Program-made: the position numbers and the translations under genes
Shown: piece after piece, positions 34,710 through 42,854 of the stretch
Layout: each line of letters begins with the position of its first letter
How positions within the stretch are numbered: position 1 is the stretch's first letter
DNA from: Streptomyces caniscabiei
GTDB lineage: Bacteria; Actinomycetota; Actinomycetes; Streptomycetales; Streptomycetaceae
DNA length: 64,000 bases
NCBI RefSeq assembly: GCF_014930365.1
Contig: NZ_JABXWI010000009.1
Span: forward strand, 1-64,000
Direction: 5' to 3'
Notes under the pieces: generated by a model
Databases searched by the model: none
Told to the model about the DNA's origin: nothing
What the model saw: the letters and a program-made list of their open reading frames with translations, nothing else

Positions 34710-35528
34710 ATGGACACCGCAGAGCTTGACGCCTACCTTCGCCGTCTCGGGGCCGAGCAGCAGGCCTGGCCGACTGTCGACGTACTGCGTGAACTGCACC
34801 TGCGCCACCTGCGGGCGGTGCCGTTCGAGAACCTGTCGATCCACCTCGGTGAGGAGATCGTCCTGGAGGAGAAGCGGCTGCTGGACAAGGTGGTCGGGGA
34901 GCGCCGGGGCGGGTTCTGCTTCGAACTGAACGGGCTGTTCGGGGCGTTGCTCTCGAAACTGGGGTTCGATGTGACGCTGCTCGCGGCTCGGGTGTACGGC
35001 GAGGAGGGGCGGCTCGGCATCCCGTTCGACCATCTCGCGCTGCGGGTGAGGACGGTGGACGGGGGCGACTGGCTGGCCGATGTCGGGTTCGGGGCGAACA
35101 GCCACTATCCGCTGGAGTTCGGGAACCGGGCGGAGCAGGAGGATCCGGGAGGCAGGTTCCGGGTGGCGGAGGCGGACCGGGAGAGCGGGGGCCGGGAGTT
35201 CGGGGACCTGGACGTGTTCCGCAACGGCAAGCCCCAGTACCGGCTGGAGACGAGGCCGAGGGTCCTCGGGGACTTCGTGGCCGGGGCCTGGTGGCACAGC
35301 ACCTCGCCGGCCTCGCACTTCACGCAGTCCCTGGTCTGCTCCCGCCTCACGGAGGACGGCGGCCGCGTCACCCTGAGCGGCCGCACATTCACCGTCACCT
35401 CGGCGGAGGGCGCCCGCGAGGTGACCGAGCTGGGCTCGGACGCGGAGGTGCTGGCGGTGTACCGGGACCACTTCGGGGTGCGGTTGGACAGGGTGCCGGA
35501 GGTGGGGGCGGGGCGCGGGGTGGGGTAG
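34710..35528 (+). CDS. nat: Arylamine N-acetyltransferase
   Basis: 272 residues. Transfers acetyl from acetyl-CoA to arylamines, hydrazines or related substrates. The catalytic triad is visible: C70 in RRGGFCFELNGLF, H108 in IPFDHLALRV and D124 in WLADVGFGAN. The N-terminal helical bundle begins MDTAELDAYLRRLG, followed by LRAVPFENLSIHLGEEI. ATG 34710 is 4 bases after the comEC stop; an earlier in-frame ATG lies inside comEC. In other actinomycetes NAT homologues take part in secondary or sterol metabolism, but no partner genes are here, so the physiological substrate is unknown. Confidence 0.95.
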   Translation: MDTAELDAYLRRLGAEQQAWPTVDVLRELHLRHLRAVPFENLSIHLGEEIVLEEKRLLDKVVGERRGGFCFELNGLFGALLSKLGFDVTLLAARVYGEEGRLGIPFDHLALRVRTVDGGDWLADVGFGANSHYPLEFGNRAEQEDPGGRFRVAEADRESGGREFGDLDVFRNGKPQYRLETRPRVLGDFVAGAWWHSTSPASHFTQSLVCSRLTEDGGRVTLSGRTFTVTSAEGAREVTELGSDAEVLAVYRDHFGVRLDRVPEVGAGRGVG

Positions 35529-35545
35529 TGGGGGGCAAGACCGCC

Positions 35546-35596
35546 GGGGGGGGGGAGGGGCGGGGAGGGGAGGGGAGGGGAGGGGAGGGGAGGGGC
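35546..35596 (+). repeat. G-run / (GGGGA)n tract
   Basis: A run of ten or more G is followed by GGGGA units in tandem up to GGGGCCCC, just after the nat stop and before the small gene at 35624. Every G run is four or longer, so G-quadruplex formation on the plus strand is likely. Confidence 0.9.
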
Positions 35597-35623
35597 CCCA
35601 GGTGGGTGGCGGAAGATGGGGGT

Positions 35624-35869
35624 GTGAGTGATGCGAGGCATGTGTTGGTGTTGCCGGACCGGGACGCGGCCGAGGAGGTCGTCGAGGCGCTGGGGGAGCG
35701 GTTCGGGCTGGATGAGGAGCCGCAGCTGGTGCGGGACGCGTTGGCGGGCGAGGACGACGCCGAGGACGCGCAGTGGCTGGTGGTGCTGCGGGACGAGCGG
35801 GAGCGGCTCGATCCTGTGGCGTTGGACGAGTTCGCGGGGGAGTGGGAGGGGTGGAGGGAGGAGCCGTAG
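35624..35869 (+). CDS. Small acidic hypothetical protein, 81 residues
   Basis: The start MSDARHVLVLPDRDAAEEVV is followed by EALGERFGLDEEPQLVRDAL and DAQWLVVLRDERERLDPVAL, a beta-strand/helix alternation consistent with a small alpha/beta fold. It has a GTG start after GGGGG, no membrane segment, and normal codon bias. No family is recognised. It is boxed between two simple-sequence tracts (G-rich before, CCGCTG repeat after), both outside the coding frame. Confidence 0.6.
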   Translation: MSDARHVLVLPDRDAAEEVVEALGERFGLDEEPQLVRDALAGEDDAEDAQWLVVLRDERERLDPVALDEFAGEWEGWREEP

Positions 35870-35874
35870 ATTGG

Positions 35875-35957
35875 CCGCTGCCGCTGCCGCTGCCGCTGCC
35901 GCTGCCGCTGCCGCTGCCGCTGCCGCTGCCGCTGCCGCTGCCGCTGCCGCTGCCGCT
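35875..35957 (+). repeat. Perfect (CCGCTG)13.8 hexanucleotide repeat
   Basis: Eighty-three bases of uninterrupted CCGCTG, starting 6 bases after the stop of the small gene and ending about 175 bases before holA. No plausible gene covers it. The rest of the gap to 36131 holds nothing else I can support. Confidence 0.95.
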
Positions 35958-36131
35958 CGTCCCGGTCGGGTGTTCGTGCGTTCGTCCGCTTGGCCTGGGG
36001 CGTCGTCCTGCGGCCCGCCGTCGTCGACGTTCACGTCGTCCGGCTCGTGTCGTCTGTGGCGGGGGACCTGCGCCGGCAGGGGTGGTCCGTGGGCGGTTCG
36101 GTTGTCAGTGGGGCGTGGGATGCTGTGCGGG

Positions 36132-37118
36132 ATGGCCAAGAAGACTGTGAACGATGATCCTCTCGCCCCCGTGACGTTGGCCGTGGGGCAGGAGGAGTTG
36201 CTGCTCGACCGGGCTGTGCAGGTGGTGGTGGCCGCGGCGAAGGCCGCGGATGCCGACACGGATGTGCGGGATCTGACCTCGGACCAGGTGCAGCCCGGCA
36301 CGCTCGCGGAGCTGACGAGTCCGTCGCTCTTCGCGGAGCGCAAGGTCGTGGTCGTGCGGAACGCGCAGGATCTGTCGGCCGACACGGTCAAGGACGTGAA
36401 GGCGTATCTGGGGGCTCCCGCCGAGGAGATCACCCTGGTGCTGCTGCACGCGGGCGGCGCCAAGGGCAAGGGCCTGCTGGACGCGGCGCGCAAGGTCGGG
36501 GCGCGGGAGGTGGCGTGCCCCAAGATGACGAAGCCGGGGGATCGGCTGGCGTTCGTGCGGGGGGAGTTCCGGACGCTCGGGCGGTCCGCGACGCCGGAGG
36601 CGTGCCAGGCGCTCGTCGACGCGATCGGGAGTGATCTGCGGGAGTTGGCGTCGGCGGCGTCGCAGTTGGTGGCGGACGTCGAGGGGACGATCGACGAGGC
36701 GGTGGTCGGGCGGTACTACACCGGGCGGGCCGAGGCGTCGAGCTTCGAGGTGGCCGATCGGGCCGTCGAGGGGCGGGCGGCGGAGGCGTTGGAGGCGCTG
36801 CGGTGGTCGTTGGCGACGGGGGTGGCGCCGGTGTTGATCACCAGTGCGTTGGCTCAGGGGGTGCGGGCGATCGGGAAGTTGTCGTCGGCGCGGGGTGGGC
36901 GGCCGGGGGATCTCGCGCGGGAGTTGGGGATGCCGCCGTGGAAGATCGATCGGGTGCGGCAGCAGATGCGGGGGTGGACGCCGGAGGGGGTGGCTGTGGC
37001 GTTGCGGGCGGTCGCGGAGGCGGATGCCGGGGTCAAGGGTGGGGGCGATGATCCCGAGTACGCGTTGGAGAAGGCGGTTGTGGTGATCGCTCGGGCGGCT
37101 CGGTCGCGTCGGGGTTGA
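36132..37118 (+). CDS. holA: DNA polymerase III delta subunit
   Basis: 328 residues; opens the beta clamp in the clamp-loader complex. Family blocks: PVTLAVGQEELLLDRAVQ (N-terminal AAA-like start), LTSPSLFAERKVVVVRNAQD, EITLVLLHAGGAKGKGLL, QALVDAIGSDLRELASAASQ, FEVADRAVEGRAAEALEALR and LGMPPWKIDRVRQQ. ATG 36132 gives MAKKTVNDDPLAP; ATG 36120 four codons earlier is possible. It is convergent with rpsT, and the order comEA-comEC-holA-rpsT-lepA is the common one. Confidence 0.94.
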   Translation: MAKKTVNDDPLAPVTLAVGQEELLLDRAVQVVVAAAKAADADTDVRDLTSDQVQPGTLAELTSPSLFAERKVVVVRNAQDLSADTVKDVKAYLGAPAEEITLVLLHAGGAKGKGLLDAARKVGAREVACPKMTKPGDRLAFVRGEFRTLGRSATPEACQALVDAIGSDLRELASAASQLVADVEGTIDEAVVGRYYTGRAEASSFEVADRAVEGRAAEALEALRWSLATGVAPVLITSALAQGVRAIGKLSSARGGRPGDLARELGMPPWKIDRVRQQMRGWTPEGVAVALRAVAEADAGVKGGGDDPEYALEKAVVVIARAARSRRG

Positions 37119-37276
37119 GTTTTGTCGCCCCCGCCGCCCCTACCCGTCCCGTCCTCCAGGGGCGCTGCCCCTTCGACCCCGGTCGGCCCCGGGACGAGGG
37201 GAGAAGAGGAGGAGGGGGAGGGGGAGGGGACGGGCAGGAAGGGGGGCGTGTGGTGAGTGAGTACGTGCGGGAGCGT

Positions 37277-37315
37277 TGGGGCTTGTCGCGCAGTTCCCCG
37301 CGCCCCTGAAAAGCC
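37277..37315. repeat. Dispersed palindromic element, partial copy
   Basis: GGGGCTTGTCGCGCAGTTCC plus CCGCGCCCCTGAAAAGCCTG: one arm of the element seen complete at 15308, 56127 and 62639. It lies in the 603-base gap between holA and rpsT. Confidence 0.8.
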
Positions 37316-37370
37316 TGCAGCCGCCCCACGCCCTACCTGCACCGCCGCCTCCCGAAGCCGCCCCCTGGCA

Positions 37371-37450
37371 CCTCTGCTGCGCGAAGCGCCCCCCGCACCT
37401 CTGCTGCGCGAAGCGCCCCCCGCATCTCCGCTGCAGGAAGCCACTCCCTG
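37371..37450 (+). repeat. 27-bp tandem repeats between holA and rpsT
   Basis: Units beginning CCTCTGCTGCGCGAAGCGCC at 37371 and 37398 are perfect 27-bp copies, and a degenerate third starts at 37425. The period is a multiple of three, but no start or frame supports a gene. Confidence 0.75.
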
Positions 37451-37545
37451 TACTTCCGCTGCCGGCGCCGTCGGCGCACTGTCAGCCGCCCCCGCCCCCG
37501 CCCTCCCCGAAGCCGTCCCCGGCCCCCGCACGCCCCCCACAAACG

Positions 37546-37597
37546 CCAATAGCCCCACCCCGGGCCCCGGGGAAGGGGCGTGGGGTGGGGCTATTGG
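37546..37597. terminator. Strong bidirectional terminator between holA and rpsT
   Basis: Perfect 16-bp inverted repeat CCAATAGCCCCACCCC (37546-37561) and its complement (37582-37597), loop of 20 bases, with TTT on the plus-strand exit and GTTTG on the minus-strand exit. Confidence 0.8.
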
Positions 37598-37608
37598 TTT
37601 GAGATGGG

Positions 37609-37650
37609 GGATCCGCACCCGCGTGGCGAACGCAGGCCGCGTGCGGATCC
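37609..37650 (-). terminator. Second hairpin downstream of rpsT
   Basis: Perfect 10-bp inverted repeat GGATCCGCAC (37609) / GTGCGGATCC (37641), with a 22-base loop that has further pairing (CGCG/CGCG). It lies 72 bases past the rpsT stop. Confidence 0.5.
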
Positions 37651-37721
37651 GGGGGGTCGGGTGGGAGCGGAGAGAGAGGGCCCGCTCTGGGTCCAGCCGA
37701 CGGTCAGATCAAAGGAGAAGC

Positions 37722-37988
37722 TCAGCCCTTGAGGGAAGCGACCTTGGTAGCAAGCGCCGACTTCTTGTTGGCGGCCTGGTTCTTGTGGATGACGCCCTTC
37801 GAGACGGCCTTGTCGAGCTGACGCGCGGCAGCGCGCTGGTACTCGGTGGCCTTCTCGACGTCACCCGCGGCAGCTGCCTCACGGGCCTTGCGGATCGCGG
37901 TCTTGAGCGACGACTTGACGGCCTTGTTGCGCAGGCGCGCCTTCTCGTTGGTCTTGTTCCGCTTGATCTGGGACTTGATGTTCGCCAC
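37722..37988 (-). CDS. rpsT: 30S ribosomal protein S20
   Basis: 88 residues, bS20, which binds 16S rRNA early in assembly. The start MANIKSQIKRNKTNEKARLR is the family signature; RAAARQLDKAVSKGVIHKNQ and NKKSALATKVASL complete it. Very basic and helical. The start codon is GTG at 37988; AAAAGG precedes it. Divergent from lepA with 224 bases between, and convergent with holA. The use of GTG in a highly expressed gene may limit its rate, as rare starts do for S20 elsewhere. Confidence 0.97.
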   Translation of the reverse strand: MANIKSQIKRNKTNEKARLRNKAVKSSLKTAIRKAREAAAAGDVEKATEYQRAAARQLDKAVSKGVIHKNQAANKKSALATKVASLKG

Positions 37989-38212
37989 GAATGAGCCTTT
38001 TCAGCTTGGATTGAGCTTGGTTTTCTCTGGCTGTGCCTCCTGCAGAGAGGGCATGAGACACAGCGGCCCACGTTACCAGCAGCTCTCGCGTCGGCCCAAA
38101 CCGGTCGCAGCCCTCCACCCGTGGGACCATGGTGCCTACGTACAGACCCGCCAGACCCGATCCGACCCGAGACCGCAGACGGCTGCGGACACCTCAAGAA
38201 TCAGGACCCTGC

Positions 38213-40081
38213 GTGCCCGCGATCCCCAGCCATGTGCCCGAGCCGAGCCGTACCGCCCCGGCTCAGATCCGCAATTTCTGCATCATCGCGCACATCGACC
38301 ACGGCAAGTCCACGCTCGCCGACCGGATGCTTCAGCTGACCGGCGTCGTCGACCAGCGGCAGATGCGTGCTCAGTACCTCGACCGCATGGACATCGAGCG
38401 TGAGCGCGGAATCACGATCAAGTCCCAGGCGGTGCGTCTGCCCTGGGCGCCGACCGACGATCCGGGCAACACGCACATTCTCAACATGATCGACACCCCC
38501 GGGCACGTCGACTTCACGTACGAGGTGTCGCGGTCGCTGGCGGCCTGTGAGGGGACCGTCCTCCTGGTCGACGCGGCCCAGGGGATCGAGGCCCAGACCC
38601 TCGCCAACCTGTACCTGGCGATGGAGAACGACCTCAAGATCATCCCCGTACTGAACAAGATCGACCTGCCGGCCGCGCAGCCGGAGAAGTTCTCCGAGGA
38701 GCTGGCGAACCTCATCGGCTGCGACCCGGCGGACGTGCTGAAGGTCAGCGCCAAGACGGGTGTGGGGGTCGACGCGCTGCTCGACCGGGTCGTGGCGGAG
38801 GTTCCGGCGCCGGTCGGCGTCAAGGACGCGCCCGCGCGCGCGATGATCTTCGACTCGGTGTACGACTCGTACCGGGGCGTGGTCACGTACGTCCGTGTGA
38901 TCGACGGGCAGCTCAACAAGCGTGAGCGGATCCGGATGATGTCCACCGGCGCGACGCACGAGCTGCTGGAGATCGGGACCAACTCGCCCGAGATGCTGCC
39001 GGCCGACGGGCTGGCCGTCGGTGAGGTGGGTTACCTCATCACCGGTGTGAAGGACGTCCGGCAGTCCAAGGTCGGTGACACGATCACCAGCCAGGTGAAG
39101 GGGGCGACCGAGGCGCTCGGGGGGTACAAGGACCCCAAGCCGATGGTCTTCTCGGGCCTGTATCCGCTGGACGGGTCCGACTACCCGGAGCTGCGTGACG
39201 CCCTCGACAAGCTCCAGCTCAACGACGCCGCGCTCGTGTACGAGCCGGAGACGTCCGCCGCGCTGGGCTTCGGTTTCCGCGTCGGTTTCCTCGGGCTGCT
39301 GCACCTGGATGTGATCCGGGAGCGGCTGGAGCGTGAGTTCGGGCTCGACCTGATCGCCACCGCGCCGAACGTCGTGTACCGCGTCGTCATGGAGGACGGC
39401 GTCGAGCACACGGTCACCAACCCGAGCGAGTTCCCCGAGGGCAAGATCAACGAGGTGTACGAGCCCGTCGTACGCGCCACGATCCTCGCCCCGACCGAGT
39501 TCATCGGTTCGATCATGGAGCTGTGCCAGACCCGGCGCGGCACCCTGCTCGGCATGGACTACCTGTCGGAGGACCGGGTCGAGATCCGGTACACGCTGCC
39601 GCTCGCGGAGATCGTCTTCGACTTCTTCGACCAGCTGAAGTCGAAGACGCGCGGGTACGCCTCGCTGGACTACGAGCCCACGGGTGAGCAGACCTCCAGC
39701 CTGGTCAAGGTCGACATCCTGCTGCACGGCGACAAGGTGGACGCCTTCTCGGCGATCACGCACAAGGACGCGGCGTACGCGTACGGGGTGCGGCTCGTCG
39801 CCAAGCTGCGCGAGCTGATCCCGCGGCAGGCCTTCGAGGTGCCCATCCAGGCGGCCATCGGCTCGCGGGTCATCGCCCGCGAGACCATCCGCGCCATCCG
39901 CAAGGACGTCCTCGCCAAGTGCTACGGCGGTGACATCTCCCGGAAGCGCAAGCTGCTGGAGAAGCAGAAGGAAGGCAAGAAGCGGATGAAGATGGTGGGC
40001 TCTGTGGAGGTTCCGCAGGAGGCCTTCATCGCCGTTCTGTCCAGCGACGACAGCGCCGGGGGCGGCAAGGGCAAGAAGTAG
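38213..40081 (+). CDS. lepA: Elongation factor 4 (LepA)
   Basis: 622 residues. Translational GTPase that acts on stalled or assembling ribosomes. G1 AHIDHGKST, switch II DTPGHVDF, G4 NKIDLP and G5 SAKTG are intact; the LepA-specific C-terminal domain is present (DVLAKCYGGDISRKRKLLEKQKEGKKRMK). GTG 38213 gives MPAIPSHVPEPSRTAPAQIRN, the form that fits the family length; an ATG 28 codons earlier adds an Arg-rich stretch. It has its own transcript, divergent from rpsT. Confidence 0.97.
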   Translation: MPAIPSHVPEPSRTAPAQIRNFCIIAHIDHGKSTLADRMLQLTGVVDQRQMRAQYLDRMDIERERGITIKSQAVRLPWAPTDDPGNTHILNMIDTPGHVDFTYEVSRSLAACEGTVLLVDAAQGIEAQTLANLYLAMENDLKIIPVLNKIDLPAAQPEKFSEELANLIGCDPADVLKVSAKTGVGVDALLDRVVAEVPAPVGVKDAPARAMIFDSVYDSYRGVVTYVRVIDGQLNKRERIRMMSTGATHELLEIGTNSPEMLPADGLAVGEVGYLITGVKDVRQSKVGDTITSQVKGATEALGGYKDPKPMVFSGLYPLDGSDYPELRDALDKLQLNDAALVYEPETSAALGFGFRVGFLGLLHLDVIRERLEREFGLDLIATAPNVVYRVVMEDGVEHTVTNPSEFPEGKINEVYEPVVRATILAPTEFIGSIMELCQTRRGTLLGMDYLSEDRVEIRYTLPLAEIVFDFFDQLKSKTRGYASLDYEPTGEQTSSLVKVDILLHGDKVDAFSAITHKDAAYAYGVRLVAKLRELIPRQAFEVPIQAAIGSRVIARETIRAIRKDVLAKCYGGDISRKRKLLEKQKEGKKRMKMVGSVEVPQEAFIAVLSSDDSAGGGKGKK

Positions 40082-40115
40082 CCACTGTTCACCCCCGGAA
40101 ACTTGAGGGGAGCGT

Positions 40116-40145
40116 GGGCCTGTCGCGTGTCGCCGCGACGGGCCC
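40116..40145 (+). terminator. Hairpin after lepA
   Basis: GGGCCTGTCGCG pairs with CGCGACGGGCCC (12 bp with one G-T) across a 6-base loop, 34 bases past the lepA stop. No T tract. Confidence 0.6.
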
Positions 40146-40240
40146 GCGTGTGTTCGTAGGGTCGTTCTCGGTGGAAAGTGACCCGCCGCCGCCCCTTACC
40201 AACCGGCCTACCTCGCTCTACCCTGATCACCACTCGATGG

Positions 40241-40255
40241 TTACTCGCGAGTTAA
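40241..40255 (+). promoter_or_regulatory. Palindromic operator-like site before acyl-CoA synthetase
   Basis: TTACTCGCGAGTTAA contains the perfect 10-bp palindrome ACTCGCGAGT with near-symmetric TTA/TAA flanks, 71 bases before the GTG start. AT-rich flanks stand out in this GC-rich DNA. A TetR-type operator is plausible; no regulator gene is adjacent. Confidence 0.45.
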
Positions 40256-40325
40256 ACAACAGCCGCTTTGAGCCAGCCGCACAGTCCGTGAGCCAGCTGT
40301 ACTGTCGCGTGCCCCGGAGGATGTC

Positions 40326-42203
40326 GTGAGCGACACACAGACCCTGATCGAGAACCGTCCGCCCTCGGTGGCGGCCCTCTTCCTCGAGCGCGTGGCGGCC
40401 ACGCCCGACGGCGAGGCCTACCGCTACCCGGTGCCACCGGCCTCCGGGGAGGGGCCCTCCGACTGGAAGTCGCTGAGCTGGGCGGAGTCGGCCGAACGGG
40501 TCTACGCCGTCGCGGCCGGACTGATCGAGCTGGGTGTGCAGCCGGAGCAGCGGGTCGCCCTCGCCTCGTCGACGCGCATCGAGTGGATCCTCGCCGACCT
40601 CGGCATCATGTGCGCCGGCGCCGCCACCACGACCGTCTATCCGCAGACCAACGCCGAGGAGTCCGCGTACATCCTCTCGGACTCCTCCAGCCGGATCCTC
40701 ATCGCGGAGGACGCGGCGCAGCTGGCCAAGGCCCGGGAGAAGAAGGCCGAGCTGCCCGAGCTGACGCATGTCGTGGTCATCGACACCGAGGGCGCGGACC
40801 TCTCGGAGGACTGGGTCCTCTCGCTGGCCGAGCTGGAGAAGCGCGGCGCGGCGTACCTGGAGAAGAAGCCCGACCTGATCAAGGAGAAGGTCGGCGCGAT
40901 CACCAAGGACCAGCTGGCCACCCTCATCTACACCTCGGGCACCACGGGCCGCCCCAAGGGTGTCCGGCTGCCGCACGACAACTGGTCGTACATGGCGAAG
41001 GCGATCGCCGCGACCGGGCTGGTCAGTGCCGAGGACGTGCAGTACCTGTGGCTGCCGCTCGCGCACGTGTTCGGCAAGGTGCTCACCAGCGGTCAGATCG
41101 AGGTCGGGCACGTCACCGCGGTCGACGGCCGGATCGACAAGATCATCGAGAACCTGCCGGTGGTGCAGCCGACGTACATGGCGGCCGTGCCCCGCATCTT
41201 CGAGAAGGTCTACAACGGCGTCGTCGCCAAGGCCCGCGCGGGCGGCCCGGCCAAGTACAAGATCTTCCAGTGGGCGGCCGGGGTCTCCCGCGAGTACGCC
41301 AAGGCCAGCCAGGACAACTTCCGCCGCACCGGCACGGCCTCGGTGCCGTTCGCGCTCGGCGCGAAGCACGCGGTCGCCGACAAGCTGGTGTACGCCAAGC
41401 TCCGTGAGGCGTTCGGCGGCCGGCTGCGGGCCTGTGTCTCCGGGTCGGTCGCGCTGGCGCCCGAGATCGGGTTCTTCTTCGCCGGCGCCGGCATCCACAT
41501 CCTGGAGGGCTACGGCCTCACGGAGACCTCGGCGGCGTCCTTCGTGAACCCCGGCGAGGCGTACCGCACCGGCACGGTCGGCAAGCCGCTGCCCGGCTGC
41601 GAGGTGCGGATCGCGGACGACGGCGAGATCCTGCTGCGAGGGCCCGGTGTGATGGAGGGCTACCACAAGCTGCCGGAGAAGACGGCGGAGGTGCTGGAGG
41701 CCGACGGGTGGTTCCACACCGGTGACATCGGCGAGCTCTCGCCCGACGGGTACCTGCGGATCACCGACCGGAAGAAGGACCTGTTCAAGACGTCCGGCGG
41801 CAAGTACATCGCGCCGACCGAGATCGAGGGGCAGTTCAAGTCGCTGTGCCCCTTCACCTCCAACGTCATGGTGCTCGGCGCGGACCGGAACTTCTGCACG
41901 GCGCTCATCGCCCTCGACGAGCTGTCCCTCCAGGGGTGGGCCGCGGAGAACGGGCTGGCCGGAAAGTCGTACGAGGAGATCATCACGGCGCCGGCGACGG
42001 TGGAGATGGTCGACGGGTACGTCAAGCAGCTCAACGAGGGGTTGCAGCGGTGGCAGACGATCAAGAAGTTCCGGTTGCTGCCTCGAGACCTCGACGTCGA
42101 GCACGGTGAGCTGACGCCGAGCCTGAAGCTGAAGCGGCCGGTGGTGGAGAAGGAGTACCAGCACCTCATCGATGAGATGTACGCCGGTGCGCGTGAGGCA
42201 TAG
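40326..42203 (+). CDS. Long-chain acyl-CoA synthetase (AMP-binding)
   Basis: 625 residues. Activates fatty acids to acyl-CoA via acyl-AMP. The ANL-family core is clear: LIYTSGTTGRPKGVRLPH (P-loop), YGLTETSA (A5), GEILLRGPGVMEGYH, WFHTGDIGELSPDGYLRITDRKKDLFKTSGGKYIAP (A7-A8, cited here only as the region 465-500) and a C-terminal domain. GTG 40326 follows CCGGAGGATG. Single gene after lepA, with a palindromic site upstream that could bind a fatty-acid-responsive repressor. Long-chain specificity is inferred from overall similarity to FadD15-type enzymes. Confidence 0.93.
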   Translation: MSDTQTLIENRPPSVAALFLERVAATPDGEAYRYPVPPASGEGPSDWKSLSWAESAERVYAVAAGLIELGVQPEQRVALASSTRIEWILADLGIMCAGAATTTVYPQTNAEESAYILSDSSSRILIAEDAAQLAKAREKKAELPELTHVVVIDTEGADLSEDWVLSLAELEKRGAAYLEKKPDLIKEKVGAITKDQLATLIYTSGTTGRPKGVRLPHDNWSYMAKAIAATGLVSAEDVQYLWLPLAHVFGKVLTSGQIEVGHVTAVDGRIDKIIENLPVVQPTYMAAVPRIFEKVYNGVVAKARAGGPAKYKIFQWAAGVSREYAKASQDNFRRTGTASVPFALGAKHAVADKLVYAKLREAFGGRLRACVSGSVALAPEIGFFFAGAGIHILEGYGLTETSAASFVNPGEAYRTGTVGKPLPGCEVRIADDGEILLRGPGVMEGYHKLPEKTAEVLEADGWFHTGDIGELSPDGYLRITDRKKDLFKTSGGKYIAPTEIEGQFKSLCPFTSNVMVLGADRNFCTALIALDELSLQGWAAENGLAGKSYEEIITAPATVEMVDGYVKQLNEGLQRWQTIKKFRLLPRDLDVEHGELTPSLKLKRPVVEKEYQHLIDEMYAGAREA

Positions 42204-42253
42204 CGCGTGAGGTAGGGGGTGGCGGGGGACTGGGTGGCGGCTGCGGGATCGTC

Positions 42254-42290
42254 GTGGCTTGTCGCGCAGTTCCCCGCGCCCCTAGAAGGC
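42254..42290. repeat. Dispersed palindromic element, partial copy
   Basis: GTGGCTTGTCGCGCAGTTCC followed by CCGCGCCCCTAGAAGGC. The arm runs into the stop codon (TAG, minus strand) of the response-regulator gene, at the junction of two convergent genes. Confidence 0.75.
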
Positions 42291-42854
42291 GCGGTTGCCC
42301 TCCACCAAGGTTCGAAGTTCACGTATCTGGGTGCGTATCTCGGTCAAGTCCGGTGAAGGTGCTGCCAGTTGCTTCTCCAGGGCCGTCAGGCGGGCGTCCA
42401 GCTGGTCCGCGTGTTCCCGTCGCGTCGTCAGCAGGGTCTCCAGCTGGCGGGTCTTGCGGTGCAGGTCCAGGAAGACGCTGACCTTGGCCCGTAACACCCA
42501 CGGGTCGAAGGGCTTGGTGAGGTAGTCGGCGGCGCCGGTGGCGTAGCCGCGGAAGGCGTAGCCGGTGTCGGCGTCCGTGCCGGTGAGGAAGATGATCGGG
42601 ACGTCCTTGGTCTGGTCGAGGCGCTTGATGTGGGCGGCGGTCTCGAAGCCGTCCATGCCGGGCATCCGGATGTCGAGGAGGACGACGGCGAAGCGGTGCC
42701 GCAGCAGGGCCTTCATCGCCTCCTCGCCCGAACGGGCGCGGACGAGCGGCTCGTTGAGGGATGCCAGGACGGCCTCCAGGGCGAGCAGGTTGTCCTCCAT
42801 GTCGTCGACGAGGAGGATGCCCGCGCCTGCGTCGGTCCGGTCCTGAGAGGTCAT
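42282..42854 (-). CDS. Single-domain response regulator with helical tail
   Basis: 190 residues. A REC domain (about 10-130) has all phosphoryl-site residues: DD in ILLVDDMEDN, D61 in VVLLDIRMPGMDG, T91 in IIFLTGTD and K115 in YLTKPFDP. The rest is a charged alpha-helix/coiled coil (RKTRQLETLLTTRREHADQL), with no DNA-binding or enzyme domain. ATG overlaps the stop of the hybrid kinase gene by 4 bases (ATGA), so it is coupled to the kinase and is its most likely phosphorylation partner. The output may be protein-protein interaction. Confidence 0.9.
   Translation of the reverse strand: MTSQDRTDAGAGILLVDDMEDNLLALEAVLASLNEPLVRARSGEEAMKALLRHRFAVVLLDIRMPGMDGFETAAHIKRLDQTKDVPIIFLTGTDADTGYAFRGYATGAADYLTKPFDPWVLRAKVSVFLDLHRKTRQLETLLTTRREHADQLDARLTALEKQLAAPSPDLTEIRTQIRELRTLVEGNRAF

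Noticed and set aside
35628..36131. Extension of holA upstream through the CCGCTG repeat (poly-Ala)
   Set aside because: The frame is open only because the repeat has no stops; homology to the delta subunit begins after ATG 36132.
37371..37450. CRISPR-like array
   Set aside because: Repeats are head to tail without spacers, and no cas gene is present.
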